Positions 48,601 through 61,222 of a DNA stretch of 64,000 bases are shown in pieces. Position 1 is the first letter of the stretch; each line of letters opens with the position of its first letter. The stretch lies in contig OU612075.1 in the NCBI GenBank assembly GCA_914767715.1, positions 6,572,001-6,636,000 of the forward strand, written 5' to 3'. This DNA is from Membranipora membranacea (Eukaryota; Bryozoa; Gymnolaemata; Cheilostomatida; Membraniporidae). The notes below the pieces were generated by a model, which had not been told where the DNA came from, ran no database searches, and saw nothing but the letters and a program-made list of their open reading frames with translations. The translations under genes and the position numbers were made by a program.

Positions 48601-51600
48601 ACAATAAAGACAAAAATTAAATTTTCAAATCTCTCACTGACATCATCAGTGTATTGAAGTTGGCAGTTAGTTGAAATAAATGTTCTATTTTACTCCTCAG
48701 AAAGCTGTCAGCCTTGGCAGACCCATCATGCAACACGACTGGGTTCATCAACTGTGGGAGAAACGAGATAATCCCAGTATTACAGCTAACTCTCCTGAGA
48801 TGGTAAGTGAGTTCACATCTCACTGTTACTATAAGGGTGATAGACATAGTGAGCTGGGAGCCTAGTGAATTATCCATGCACCACCCCATATCTCCACCAA
48901 TTTTTATCAGTCTCCATCCAATGTGAGATATTATAGACAGCAAAACCAGATGGTGTGTAAAAACAAGACTTTTTGTGGGATTCCCCCCCCCCCCCCGAGT
49001 TGTAAAATCGATAACGGTTCACTTGACAGATTGCGTATTTTCGAATTCAAGTATCTATTCCATCTCTTGATCTAAACCCATACATGAGCCCAGAGAAAAG
49101 TATACGTGGCGTGTCTGCAGTCAGCTATAAAAGCCTCTGTTCCCACACATCATTATTGAGTAATTCCTAGAATATGATACTTAGCTTTGAAATGAGCATG
49201 GGATTCCAAATTCAATGTTGTCCTGTATAATTTTTCTCATCCACATCTGCCGACAGAGTTAGCAAATCGAAAAAAAACTACAAACAACCTTAGTAATTAA
49301 ACATGTGGCATCACCCCAGAATGTGAGTTCATTTTTAACTGTATTGATTTAATGTTTGGTCAAGTCCAAGTTCCATGCTTTTTGTTGCTTTGTAGATGCA
49401 GTTTCGAGCACCTCCATTCCTCAGATGCGGTATAGCTTTTCATGGGTTTTCTGAAGCTGATGTAAAAGAAATGGAAGAGATTGCTATGACTAACGGTGAG
49501 AATTCACCCAACCAAACAGTCCATATGTTTTTGCTTGATTTATTGAAACTGGAAATACAGTGGTCCCTTGGATATACCAAAGGGTCCACAGGTTAAATTC
49601 ATTCATGTTTTCTACTACTTTTGAGATCTTCAAACCCATACCAAACTTGGACTCATTGGGGTTGTGACTCTATTATAGATTATGCGGATATCCTATCTGT
49701 TCTGTGTAGTGGTATACTCCAGCTTTGATTCTGATTAAGTTTTAAATCACAGAGCAAAGCTTCTAGCTGATCTGTCAAATTATTAAATGACCTGTAATAG
49801 CTCATCTATATGAACATTTGTGCAGACTTGTATTTTACTCTTGGCAATGTAAATGTCCACTTTCCTTTGTGTTGTGCTACACCCTGGGTTCCATTCCGAT
49901 AGGTTATGTTATGTTACCCAACCTTGTGCTTTTGTTATCCTCAGGTGGACAGTTATGTCAGTCAGTAGACTCAGAGTGTACACACATAGTAGTGGATAAC
50001 AAGGACACCTTACCACATGACGTCAGGTCGAGTATAGCCTTAGTGAAGGCCGAGTGGTTCTGGGCTAGCGTGCAGATGGAGGTGTGCGCCGATGAGCGGC
50101 TTTACGCTGTGCAAGTGGTAAGAGTTTGTGTGTATCCGGACTTTTATCTGTAGAGGGCGGTGAATTTGTTGACATTCTAAAATGTTAATGAACCAAATGG
50201 ATGGATGTAAAGTGTGTTATTGACAAGTTTTGTGTATGGGTGAGGATCGAAATCTGTATGGATTACAAACGTTGAACATAATATATATTATATCATTATA
50301 TATAATATATATTTTAGTGATAACGAAACAAAATAAGTGCTAAGTTGACTGAAAGCAGCATATACTGTTGCAAGCACAACACAGATACATGATACAATGT
50401 GATGTTTTGTATGATTTTATATCAAGTCACACCAACTTGAATTCGATTAACAGGAGGGTAGAGAAAACACACCGTCAAAACTCACTCCATCTAAATCGCG
50501 TTACTCTCTGAGTCGCAGTAAGAAGAGAAAGCGCCACCTACGAGAGAACCTGGCTGCTTTAGCTAGTGAAGGGGAGATAACCCCAGGCTCTGCTCACTCG
50601 TATAAGAGCAGACGATCATCAGCTGATCACCTGAACGCCTCGCTCATCAGTGGTGACCTCACACCTGACTCCTCGGGGTGTCTGCTAGGTGAGTGACTGA
50701 CTATTCATCGAGACTGTTGACATTGCCAATTAGGTAATTGGAGAGCTCAAACTGTGCCAATATAGCTGACAGTAGCATTTCATTATCAACCACTCTCCTG
50801 GGTGGTTGATAATGAAATGCTACTACCAACTATCCCAGCCCAGTTTGTGCGCCTAAACTGCCAAATATGTGATAGTTGGTTTGCATGATTTGAAGTAGGC
50901 CTTCCCTACCACCTATTTCTCATCTTGTTGTTGAGGGAGAGTTCTAATCACTCCTGGCAAATCGCTTTTCTGTTTAAAGTGGGAAGTAAATGATTTGAAA
51001 TAAGCCCTTCCCTACCCCTAATATCTCGTCTTGTTGTGGCAAGAGAATTCTAAGCACCGGCACATGCATTAATATTGCTCCTGTAAGTAGGAGATGTATA
51101 TTTATTTGATACAGTGCATGTTGACTTAGTTTTATTAAATGAACAGTTCACACAACATTAATCGGTAGAGAGGCTGGAAGCTGGTAGCAAAATTTTCAGC
51201 ATTGAGGATTTTCACCTCCCTCTGTGGCTCTAGGGTTGGGTTGTTTAATTTTATGCTAGTTTCGGTGGTATGGATGACCTTTTTCTGAGAATTAACCATG
51301 TTATATTTCAGAACGTAAATTACCATCTGCAGTTTATGCTGAACCAGGTAAAAGCTTTTGCAAGGCAACCGCTAATCGTTTCACCGTATCAATCTGGGTT
51401 TTCATGGTTATCACAAAATGAAATTTTTGTTATTGAGTTTAATGAATTTAAGGGCAGTTAGAGAAGTGAGGTTATGCGGTGTGTGGCAATTGTCCCTATT
51501 TCAAGTTCCAGAGAAACAACATGTGTAAAATTCGATCTTACATTTAAAAAAAATATATTTGGGATTATTATTCAATCATCATATTAATTTAATTTCTCCT

Positions 51601-54600
51601 ACCACAACACTATGGCTTGGGAGAGAACTGTATCCATGTGTATGGGCAATGTAAATCAAGTTTTCTTTGCATGACCAGACAAAAATAAAGATGCGTATAA
51701 TGGAATGCAGCTGCACATACCATCATCGATATATAATATGTTCTGCAAAATATATACGAAAGTGGCTTAACCCTACCCTAACCTTTATCTGATGATATAT
51801 TACACTGGTGATGGCTGTATTCAAAAGTAAACATAAAACTTTACGTAGAGTTTATTCAAAGAGTAGTTTTAGTCTCTTCCTGCTAATCTGCTTTAACTAT
51901 TACTTTACTTTTCGTCAAACCTCTTCCCTTCCTGTGACTATAGATTCACCATCGCCCAGCAATGTGAAGAAGACTCCTAAATCTCCCACACCAGAGAAGG
52001 CCTTATTGACCTCCAGTGTCAAGCCGTCAGCTAAAAAGCTGGTGGTGGGAGAACTGTTACAGACGGAGATTAACTACTGTCGGATCATGTCTAATGTCCT
52101 CAAGGTGAGAAAAACTCCTAAAATTTTGGGGAGAGAGTAAGAATTCATGATTGGTGCCAATGTTTATAGTACATGTAGTTGTAGTTCAAGTACACTGAAT
52201 CTGTTCGGGTTGCTGGTTGTGACATTCCAAATCAGTGGCTGGGTTTGTGGGATGGAGTTGATAATAGAATGCTACTACCACCAAGCCGGGCAACATTAAA
52301 CACTCAAACTATAACTGTAGTTAAACCTCTGAATTGTGATTCAAAACATGAGATGGTCTCCCAGAACTGACAAGTTGCTGTTTCACATTACCAGACAGGT
52401 TTTTCAACCTTCCTACTATTGACATCGCAACGCAATTAATTCCTTGTTAACCTAAGCCTCAATTTCTGTAGATATTTCGTGATGGAGCTGAGAACACAGA
52501 GCAGCCCGGCGGTGCTATCCTCTCTAACACAGATAGTAAGATTATATTCGGTAAGATCCCTCCTATACTAGAGGTACACGAAGAGATCAAAGTAGACCTG
52601 GAAAACCTGCTGGAAAACTGGACCGATGATGTCGCTGTAGCTGATATTATACTCACTAAGGTAGCATATAAAGATGACGGTGTATTATATGTATGTGGTA
52701 TTGGCATGCTTGAAATCATGGTTCTCATAATATATTTACAGTTTACACAATGCAATACACAATATACAGAATTCTGAACTATAGTTAAAAACATTATTTC
52801 GATGCTTCATGTGAGGCTTAAATAAATCTTATGATGTATGATATAATAATGATAATCTGATTTGAAATTATGCGTTATGCAACTGTGTGCAATGTTATAT
52901 AATCTCAGCCAACCACATGGAGTGGGTATGACAGGGCTCGGCCTGAGATTCGGGGGTGGAAGAGTGCAGAATGGCTCAATTCAATGTATGAGAACGGTAA
53001 TTATACTTTCATGCATTTTCTTGTAGGTTGAGAAGCTGCGATCAGCGTATCCACCATTTGTAAACTACTTTGAGAAGACTAAAGAGAAGATTGTCTCCTG
53101 TATGAAGACAAATCACAGATTCCACGCCTTTATGAAGGTCTGCGAGAGGAAACCTGAGTGTGGGAGACAGGGACTCGCTGATCTCATGATGAACGTGGTA
53201 CAGAGACTGCCCAGGATTGAACTGCTACTACAACGTGAGTTACTGGATATTATTAAAATGTATAATATTTCAATTTTGCACGAATAACCGAGTGTCACTA
53301 GTTCAAGAAGAAAAGTCTGCTATTTCCCATATACTTTAAGTAGTGAAATTTATCACTAGCTAATATTTACGCAACCTAGTTATATTAGTGCTATCCAACA
53401 TTTAGTCACCCTCAAACTCTAGCTAATATTTGCTTCTTCTTGGTATTTCATTGAACCCTTTTTGTCATGATTTTTTGATGAATGTATTATCTTCTTTGTG
53501 ATCACCATATGCTTGGAAATATAAATTGATAATGAAATATTGCTATATCATTAAATATTATTACAAAGTCTCATGGGCATCCCTATTTACAGAGATACAC
53601 AAGTACACAGATAAGAAATCATCAGATTATCGTAACCTAGAGCTGGCTCAGTCAGATCTGAAGGATGTCACCACACATATAAACGAGGATAAGCGGATCA
53701 CTGATGAGAGGATGGTACTATTTGAGATAATGAACGACATCGAGAATTGTCCTGTAAGTAAATAAGAGGAGGTGAAGGTCAACGCGATCCCCATAATGCA
53801 TTATTCTTGAATGCAGTGACATAAATCTATCTTCGTAGGTATCGTTATATTACTGGTAGCTTTGATATAAAGATGGGGTTCTTCAACCTTTACTTTCCAA
53901 AATTTTAAGCCACCTAAGGCTGTTGATAATGGTATTATTGCATCTGGAGATCTTTGGTGTATTACCAAGGACTTGTATGCGTGTCTTGTTTAGTTACCCT
54001 TGAATCTAATCATCCTTATAAGAACTGATTAATATACGCAATGTTCGTTCGTTTTGCTTTAATAAAAAAATTTTTTTAATTGTTTACTTCAACGCAATAA
54101 CTTTGCGTTGCCATCTTATCTGATGTATTTTATTTTCTAGCCAAATCTGCTGTCAGCCAGTAGGAATTTCATTCTCAAAGTCGATGTAGACGAGGTATCA
54201 GATATACTAGCCGGCAGAGGAGAACATCTCACTCTGTTCATATTCTCAGATAGTATTGAGGTTAGTAGATCATTGAGATGTTTTGATGTGGGGTGGGATG
54301 AGAAAACACAACTCCAAGTAAATGCGTGAATAGCGGGTTTTCTAATTAGCGCCATCAACCCAGTATTTTTGGGGATGATGAGATGGCGCAGCGGAGCTGT
54401 GGGTTCGAGTACTAATGGGAAGCTTTCAAGGTCAAATTGTTCGAGCCTCGAGCACCATTGGGTGTATACCTCTCCTCTCCTTATGGAGGAAGTAACCCTC
54501 AGTTTCTGTGATTTGGATTGGTCCAGAAAACTTGAAGAGGTTGCAAGATCAAAAACAAGATTGTTGGGGCCTTGACGAGTCTCTGTAACAGTCATAAGAC

Positions 54601-57600
54601 TTGAGACTGAATGAAGTCTGAGCAAAAAAGACTGGGGGGCTTGATGTGGCTTTTTGACATATTGAGTGCTTTCGGTGTTGCGCTTGGGAAATTGGAGGAT
54701 CAAAAACTTTGTATTGGTTTAAAGGATCAATGAAATAAAAAATCAGCCATTTTCAGTCATTAGAATAGGCTACAGCTTTCAGTGCACAATGTTAATTTAA
54801 ATTCATTTTCTATGCAGATCGTCAAGAGGAGGCATAAAGCAACCACCACTCCTTTCAAAAGTCCAGCGGCTAACAAGTCAGCTAAAGAGACGCCTTCTAA
54901 CAGCCGGAGTAAACCTTTCAAGCACTTAGAGTTCATGACCTTACAGAGTATCAAACGTATCATAGATATTACTATGGACGAAGACGGTAAGGCTCAGTAA
55001 TTCATCAACATGATATTTGAAGTGATTGTGAAGGAATCAGGTTTTTGGTATCATTCTCAAGTTCTCAGTCTATTTTATAAAACTGTTATAAGGTTCATTA
55101 ACAGTGACCCACTTTCCACTGTTTTCACTCAAATTTGAGATGAGAAGGTACTATTTTCATGAAAGCACCATTTAAGTTCCTTCTCATCCCAATTTTGAGT
55201 GAAAATCAGTTGAAACTGGACCACAAACTGTTAATAATCATTCTAGCAGTTTTCTAAGTTAGACTGAGAACTCTAGATTGATACCAAAGGCCTGATCACT
55301 TTAAACAGACCTGATGTGACTCAAATGAAATCTCTTTAGGCCTCAATGCACGGGGCCCTCAAGTGAATGCCTTGCCTTGGTAGAGATTCCTATACGAACA
55401 TAGTTTTACAGTAAGAGTAATAGAACTCTCAATAGATGATAGATGTTAACATCTTGGTCTCTGATCTGCCAAGGTGTAGAAGCTTGAGGTAAATAGTGCA
55501 TTGCAGTTGACAAAACCTCTATGTTTCATTACATTTGATTCGTTTCACCTCAAATATTATATGCGCAGAAATGAAGTTTGGAAGCTACAAAATGATTTGA
55601 TTTTTATTTATATGTATTGACCCTCTTACTTTGTCGTAGGTGGTTTCACAGACGGCAGCAGCCCAATCTTCTGCTTACTGTGTAGAAAGGTGACCGATAC
55701 TCGGGAAAAGCTTCTCACATTCCAAATACAAGACCCGGATAATATCGATAAAACTCAGTTTATGAGTACGCTTGCCAAAAACATCGCTAACTCATTCTGT
55801 AGGACTGATTACGTGAGTAGACAATAGACAAATATCTACCTATTAAAAAATATTTTAAATATGTATTCATATGTCTATGAATTAGACACATAAAAACATT
55901 TAAAAAATATTTTGTTATGCACATTTTTATGTCTATGAATTAGACTTGGCAAGGTACAGCACTGTACCGATTGCAGTGGGGCTGTTCGGTATAATTTGAA
56001 TGACCTTGATATATTCAAACAAATCTTATTATGGTATCTCTGTCAAATATGTGGACTAATATCCTCTCACCTGCCAATCTATGGCAGAGCAACTGATATC
56101 CTGGTATATAATTTGTCCAGTAACGGAAGCTATACATAGCATATGCCTCTGGTGGTCATAAACAATCGCTGCAAGACTGTAATCAGGGAGGGTAGGTATA
56201 TCCCACCAGGGAGTTCGGGGTCCCAAACTCCCTGATCCAACACTCCCTGCTGTAATATTGAAATGAAATAAGGAGTTGTGCTCTTTCATTGATTTTGTCA
56301 CATTGAAGAGATAACTCCGAATAACGTATGTTCAAGTATGTCATCACGGAGGGTGGTCATGTAGCGTTGTTAGGACATTGGATTGTAATGTTGCATTGAT
56401 AATGAAACCTGAAGTTGTGTGCATTTCAACCAAAGAAATTAAGTGTTAGACTGACACACTATTTATACTTATTTTAGGATACACTTGTCATAGCAAAGCC
56501 AGCAGTAGATTTCATGATCACACCACTAGAAGGTCAAACTAGCAGCAACAAAACTATGACAAGAGCAGTCAGCAAGTAAGTTATCTCGTGTCTTAACTGC
56601 TGAATCTGAGGCTATGAGATATTGTGTTCATGGGGGGGCATGTGGTTAACAATTGAGGTCTTCCACTCCATAGTTTGTGAGGCTATTTTTTCATGAAGGA
56701 TTGAAATATTTCTTGAGGAAACGTTTACCTTTTTGCACAGCCAATTAGCCATCTATCCACTTTGCCTCATTACAATTTGTAAGTCTCCACGTCATCAGTT
56801 AGTGAAAATTGGTACCAGCTTGAATTGAGTTGACCTCAAATTAGCTAAACTAATCTCTTAATCTGATGAAAGTGTGAAAGTGTCTGAGTTCATGTATCAG
56901 AGTTACGAATCTCCCCTAGCACTACACATCTTCTAATCTTACATTTTACAACTCAACTCCCAATCAGCCCGCATTGTCAAACAAAAACAAAGTTGGTAGA
57001 CTTGTTTGGATCCTGAATATTTTAGGCTCTGCTCATTTTCTGAGATTCTGCTAAATGCGACTCTTTCAAACAAGAATGCGACTACATATTTAATTTCACC
57101 TATTTACATCCCAAAGTTAATTTAAGTCTAGCCTGCTAGTTTGTGTGTAGTCGAGTTTAAATAGAGACCCTTGAGGAATTCCCTCTAGGTTGGGAAATAC
57201 GTCCCACGCGATCTAGGCCTAGTTCTTATTTAAGCTCCTTGGCATCACAACCCAGCTTTGTATTACTTGTACACGCTTACTAAATGTGTTATATATAATC
57301 CCTTCATGCGAACAGTGGCTGTGAATTCCAGGCAAATTCCAAATTGGCTCTTAGTAAGACCAATCAAGGGATTGGCCGAGTAACCTAGATGTTTCAACAA
57401 TAATTCTTAGTTTATGAACTGTTTTGAGACTTAGGTCTAAAAGAATTATGGTCCGCTTTTTCATCAGTTTTATATGGTCATGGTCTACTCCAGATATAAA
57501 CAATAAACTCACACTGGTCATAGGCATGATGATCAAAACAACAAAGATCTAAAATTAGCTGTTTCTCTAATCTTTCAGCTGACCATATACCTAATTGTTT

Positions 57601-60600
57601 CTATTGAGGGTCTTAGTTTGAGTGTTGGGACACTAACCATTTATGTTCTTTGGCTCAGTAGAATTTGGTCCAATTTCAAGTCAAAATAAGCTGATGATGT
57701 TATGGTACCTTGTCAGGTTAATAAAATGGAAAACTTGAGAAATGATCATAGACCACAGCATCATAGCATGCAGATGATATCGACAAGCTATGTTGTACGG
57801 TTTGCCTACCCCTACAACATAGCTTGTCACGGCATTATCTCTACTCTTCATGGCTGACCCACTGTATGCTGACCAAAATCTATGTAGGCCAGGAAAGGTT
57901 TATCACTAAGCTCCATTGCAATTAATTTTATAGATACTGTTTTATCCAACCTTTTTTTCATGTCATGTATCTTTTTACCCCTCAGGTTTGGTAAGCGTTT
58001 GAGTCGAGCCATGACCATTAAAGGAGTGCCCTCACCTCTGAAGCGAGCCGTCTCTACAATAATGACACCGACCCGCAGGTCATCTATGAGAAGAAACGAC
58101 ACTTCCTCAATATCCTCGGCTTCTAGTATGTGGGACCTGGATGTGAGTTTTCAAAATATATCTTATCTATCTTCAGATAAAGCTTACACAGCTGTTACAC
58201 AAAGGTCTTGGTCTAAAACAGTTGGTGGGAGCTAAAACTAACATTTTTTGAAGAAGGAGTACAAGCAAACATTTTTTTGTCAGACGGTGTTGCTCGGAAA
58301 TTTGTTTATCAAACTAAGGAGTTGATCATAATAGCAGAACAAATTAACAAGTCTTAGAATAGCAGATAGGCATTATTACCAAACAAGACATGGATTTTAA
58401 TTTGGTCGTCCCCAATATCCAACTGTATAGTGATATAAGATTACGCATGACATCATAATTTGCAGCAGCCATCACAGAGCACCATTGAAGAGGTGAAATT
58501 TAGTGATAGCTACTAGCTAGTCAGAGTGTTCTGCTGTCCTGTTGATATGATATCCCTCCTTTGTTAATTAGCAGCATATGAATTGATGCCAAATTATTGT
58601 TTCCTCTGCACTGTCATATTAGGAGTGTCAACTATGATTTAATACCTTCCTAGGAGACTAATCACACTTACTATCTCCCAAATGCCTGTGTGGCTGTCCA
58701 AGCTAGTCCTAAAAATTTAAGCAAAATCTATCTGTCTTCTTGTGGCTGAATTTTAAATCTCATCAAAATAGTTTAACCGCTGAGCAATTTGAAAGGACAA
58801 AATGGTCTATTTTCCTCTACACATTTCAGCAGCCATAGCCTGTGTTTCTTGCTTTGCTAGGCTAGTCTCGCTTCAGTGACATCTACCGTGGCGCCTGATG
58901 ATCTCTCTTTCATAAGCACCTCTACTAACTTTTCACCCAATAACAGCACAGCTAATAGACCCCCAACCGCTAACCGCCGCAGATCTATTATATCGAGAGT
59001 AAAAAACAGAATCCGTGGTACTAAGGCTAAAAGCGTTATGATAGCTGATGGTATAGCCTCGCCTCCTATCGCCACTCGTACGAGGCGTCAGTCCTTGTGG
59101 AGCCTTCAACCCACCCCTGAAAACAAGCTTTCTCCAATCAAATCCATGGAGTCTCTTGAAATTGGCGGGTTTTTCAACGGCATTAAGAAGGGACTAGCAG
59201 CATTAGTTACTGACAATACTGGTAGTCATGATGATAGGAGTGTCGCCAACAAACCAGGCACACAAAAACAGTCGACACCCATCAACACTGATGGGTCCAC
59301 GCAAGCTTTGGATGTCACTCCGATGGCTGTAACAGACGTGGTGCCCTCGTGCTCGAATGATGCTTTGGTTTCGCAATCGCAGCAGAAGCTAAAATTTGTG
59401 TTGCCGACAATGGATACCACTCCGTGTCTGTCTGCTAGAAAGCGACAGTCCACCCATGTGATAAGAAGCATCTTGTCGACTAGTAAGAAAGCTAAAACCA
59501 CCGTCAATTGCACCACACAGCCAGTTGAAGACTATTTAGCGTCTGCGACGGAAGTATTCGGCAAATTGAGAAAGTCACTGCAGCCTATAGCTGATGCGTT
59601 TGGGGTCTTGCCTGCTACGCCAGCCAAAAGTGATAATGGTGAGGGAACGGTTGAGGCGGCCCTCACCCCTGGCTATCTGAATCAGTACACTCAGCAATAA
59701 TCTCTAACAATAAACTCAGCGTGTTTAGTAAGAAATGAATGGTCAGAAAATCTCATGTCAGGCCATCACACACGTTATACAAGTGTTTATAAGTTCCAGT
59801 TTGAGATTCATAGTCTACTCTTGTTGTTAGATACAGATTTATTTTTTGGATTAATTGTTAGTTTCTTTGCAAATTTAATTTTGTTACTAATAATTATTTT
59901 GCCACCATAATATTCTTTGAGCATGCCCATTGACTATATTCTCAATAAAATATCGATTAAAATGACATGATTTGTCCTTGATTGAGATTGAGATTGCGTT
60001 GTGCACGTTAGTTTTCTGTAGGAAAACAACTTTCTTGACAGCTAACCCTTTCACAGCACTAAATGCTCCTCATAGTAAGGCTCCTATGTTTGTGTTGCAT
60101 TTTCCTTTCCGCATTTTTATGTTTTGTTCAAAAAACGAGTGTTGATTGTTACCTCTTATCTGATTGGTTCATTGTTGATTGTTTCCCCTTTTCTGATTGG
60201 TTCATACCACGCACTGAGTTCTCTTACTAACACCATGTTTATGTTTCCTTTTGTTTTCCATCAAGTGTAAGCAAATCACCCACCCCACAATGGCTAGTTC
60301 AAATCCTGATTTGGATTTAAATTTTGAAATATCCTTATGCTCGCTTCTACTCGCTTACTCCTATGGCAGAATATGTGATGGTTGCATTTGCTTGATTAAA
60401 ACTCTATTATGAGATAAGAGAAAAGTTTCTTCAATTCTATGTTTTCGGCCATATCATTAAATCTGATTCGTATATATTTCAACCAGTAGGGATCATGCTC
60501 TGTTTGCTGCCATTATGGATGAGAGACCCCTTACTGGTTGCAACAGCAAGAGCCAAGCTAAAAAAAATTCTTCCATGCATAATGCTACATCCTAACATTA

Positions 60601-60818
60601 TAATCTAACAGCATGATATTTTATATTTCCTTTAACAGGGAGGAGGGTCTCCGCAGCTCGACACACTAGGTACAGACTCACCAGTATTTAGTTCCTATGC
60701 TTCTCTTCCACGCAGCCATAATAAAACCTCTATTGGTGCTAGCACTTCAACCATCGCCGGCCATAGCAGCAAGGAGAGAAGAAAACTACGAGTCTCAACA
60801 GCTCTCACTAAGTACTAA
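45672..60818 (+). CDS. ECT2: ECT2 Rho guanine-nucleotide exchange factor, 16 shared exons plus alternative last exons
   Basis: Activates RhoA at the cell equator for cytokinesis. Exons: 45672-45749, 46313-46501, 47714-47914, 48701-48802, 49396-49495, 49945-50117, 50454-50688, 51944-52104, 52472-52660, 53027-53234, 53593-53753, 54141-54260, 54818-54986, 55640-55812, 56478-56575, 57986-58142, then 58861-59700 or 60639-60818. The shared part is 838 codons. N-terminal BRCT-like region about residues 1-90; BRCT1 (VICFTGFNERSQISQLASLV) 90-190; BRCT2 (FLRCGIAFHGFS, CTHIVVDNKD, KAEWFWASVQM) 190-285; basic nuclear signal SKKRKRH near 305 with nearby TPSK sites. DH domain about 395-600 (LQTEINYCRIM, YPPFVNYFEKTKEKI, KPECGRQGLADL, VVQRLPRIELLL, THINEDKR). 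PH domain about 600-760. Start at MSTQSEKLILVGPR. Length with the short end is 897, close to human ECT2 (914). Confidence 0.95.
45800..46060 (-). repeat. Possible tRNA-derived SINE in ECT2 intron 1
   Basis: On the minus strand a stretch near 46040-45960 has an A-box-like TCATGGTTGGGTATAGG, then ACCTCTCAACGCATCTGATG (anticodon-arm position), then a B-box-like GAATTCGAGTCTC, with spacing typical of a tRNA head. An unrelated tail follows. No poly-A or microsatellite end is obvious and no second copy was found here. Confidence 0.4.
50772..50823. repeat. 52-bp hairpin in ECT2 intron 7
   Basis: GTAGCATTTCATTATCAACC at 50772 pairs perfectly with GGTTGATAATGAAATGCTAC ending at 50823. The TATCAACCAC/GGTGGTTGATA core is shared with the palindrome at 45223-45414. 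A half copy (GTTGATAATAGAATGCTACT) lies at 52257 in intron 8. Confidence 0.75.
55036..55297. mobile_element. 262-bp foldback element in ECT2 intron 13
   Basis: ATCAGGTTTTTGGTATCATT at 55036 is mirrored by GATACCAAAGGCCTGAT ending at 55297. Inner blocks also pair: GTTCTCAGTCTA, TTAACAGT and TTTTCACTCAAATTTGAGAT. The arms are imperfect, suggesting an older insertion. Confidence 0.7.
57782..57828. repeat. Short hairpin in ECT2 intron 15
   Basis: GACAAGCTATGTTGTA (57782) and TACAACATAGCTTGTC (to 57828) are perfect inverse copies around a 15-base loop. Confidence 0.7.
58861..59700 (+). CDS. ECT2: ECT2 alternative terminal exon 17 (279-residue tail)
   Basis: After acceptor TTTGCTAG/GCTAGT the frame stays open in phase 0 to a TAA at 59698-59700, giving 279 residues. 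The tail is rich in Ser, Thr, Pro and basic residues, including RRRSIISRVKNRIRGTKAKS and TRTRRQSLWS, with many S/T-P sites, so it is likely disordered and possibly phosphorylated or membrane/nuclear-binding. No domain is recognised. An AATAAA lies 244 bp past the stop. Human ECT2 has no tail of this length as far as I recall. Confidence 0.75.
   Translation, partial: ASLASVTSTVAPDDLSFISTSTNFSPNNSTANRPPTANRRRSIISRVKNRIRGTKAKSVMIADGIASPPIATRTRRQSLWSLQPTPENKLSPIKSMESLEIGGFFNGIKKGLAALVTDNTGSHDDRSVANKPGTQKQSTPINTDGSTQALDVTPMAVTDVVPSCSNDALVSQSQQKLKFVLPTMDTTPCLSARKRQSTHVIRSILSTSKKAKTTVNCTTQPVEDYLASATEVFGKLRKSLQPIADAFGVLPATPAKSDNGEGTVEAALTPGYLNQYTQQ
59944..59949 (+). terminator. Poly(A) signal AATAAA after ECT2 exon 17
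   Basis: CTCAATAAAATAT gives the canonical AATAAA 244 bp beyond the exon 17 stop. It supports exon 17 as a true 3' terminal exon. Confidence 0.6.
60639..60818 (+). CDS. ECT2: ECT2 alternative terminal exon 18 (59-residue tail)
   Basis: Acceptor CCTTTAACAG/GGAGGA leads into a phase-0 frame ending at TAA 60816-60818. The tail GGGSPQLDTLGTDSPVFSSY ... SLPRSHNKTSIGAS ... KERRKLRVSTALTKY is short and basic at the end, like the C-terminus of human ECT2. Exon 16 ends in phase 0, so it can join to exon 17 or to this exon. Confidence 0.75.
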   Translation, partial: GGGSPQLDTLGTDSPVFSSYASLPRSHNKTSIGASTSTIAGHSSKERRKLRVSTALTKY

Positions 60819-61209
60819 CTAAATAATCTCACCACGTACAAACATGGGCTCAGCTTTAATATACTGCAAGGTGAGGATTTAAGGTCGCTTACAGCATGCT
60901 TACTCTTTCGTTGGATCTTTGCAGTACAACTAATTTTGCATTTTGCATTTCTGTTCTCTTCCTTTGGGTATTTCATCAATTTAAACATGCCACTTTTTCG
61001 ATCTATAACCTAGTCAAATTTATGAAATTGTAAGTTTGAAACCATCAACCATCTGGGAACAGTCGTCGTTTTCAAGCATTAACCAGACACATCACTTGGG
61101 TTAAATAGAAAGCCATGGGCAATAACTATCTACTGCCCAACCCTTGGTACAGGGAATTTCTGACGCAACGGTCCCTTTAATCAACAGCACTTTAATCTTA
61201 TCATTGGCC

Positions 61210-61222
61210 AATAAACAATAAA
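61210..61222 (+). terminator. Paired AATAAA signals after ECT2 exon 18
   Basis: AATAAACAATAAA gives two poly(A) hexamers about 390 bp past the exon 18 stop. A further AATAAA lies at 61744-61749. Either could end the short isoform mRNA. Confidence 0.45.

Noticed and set aside
59226-59516. Minus-strand open frame of 96 codons
   Set aside because: Shadow of ECT2 exon 17, which is in phase with the rest of ECT2.
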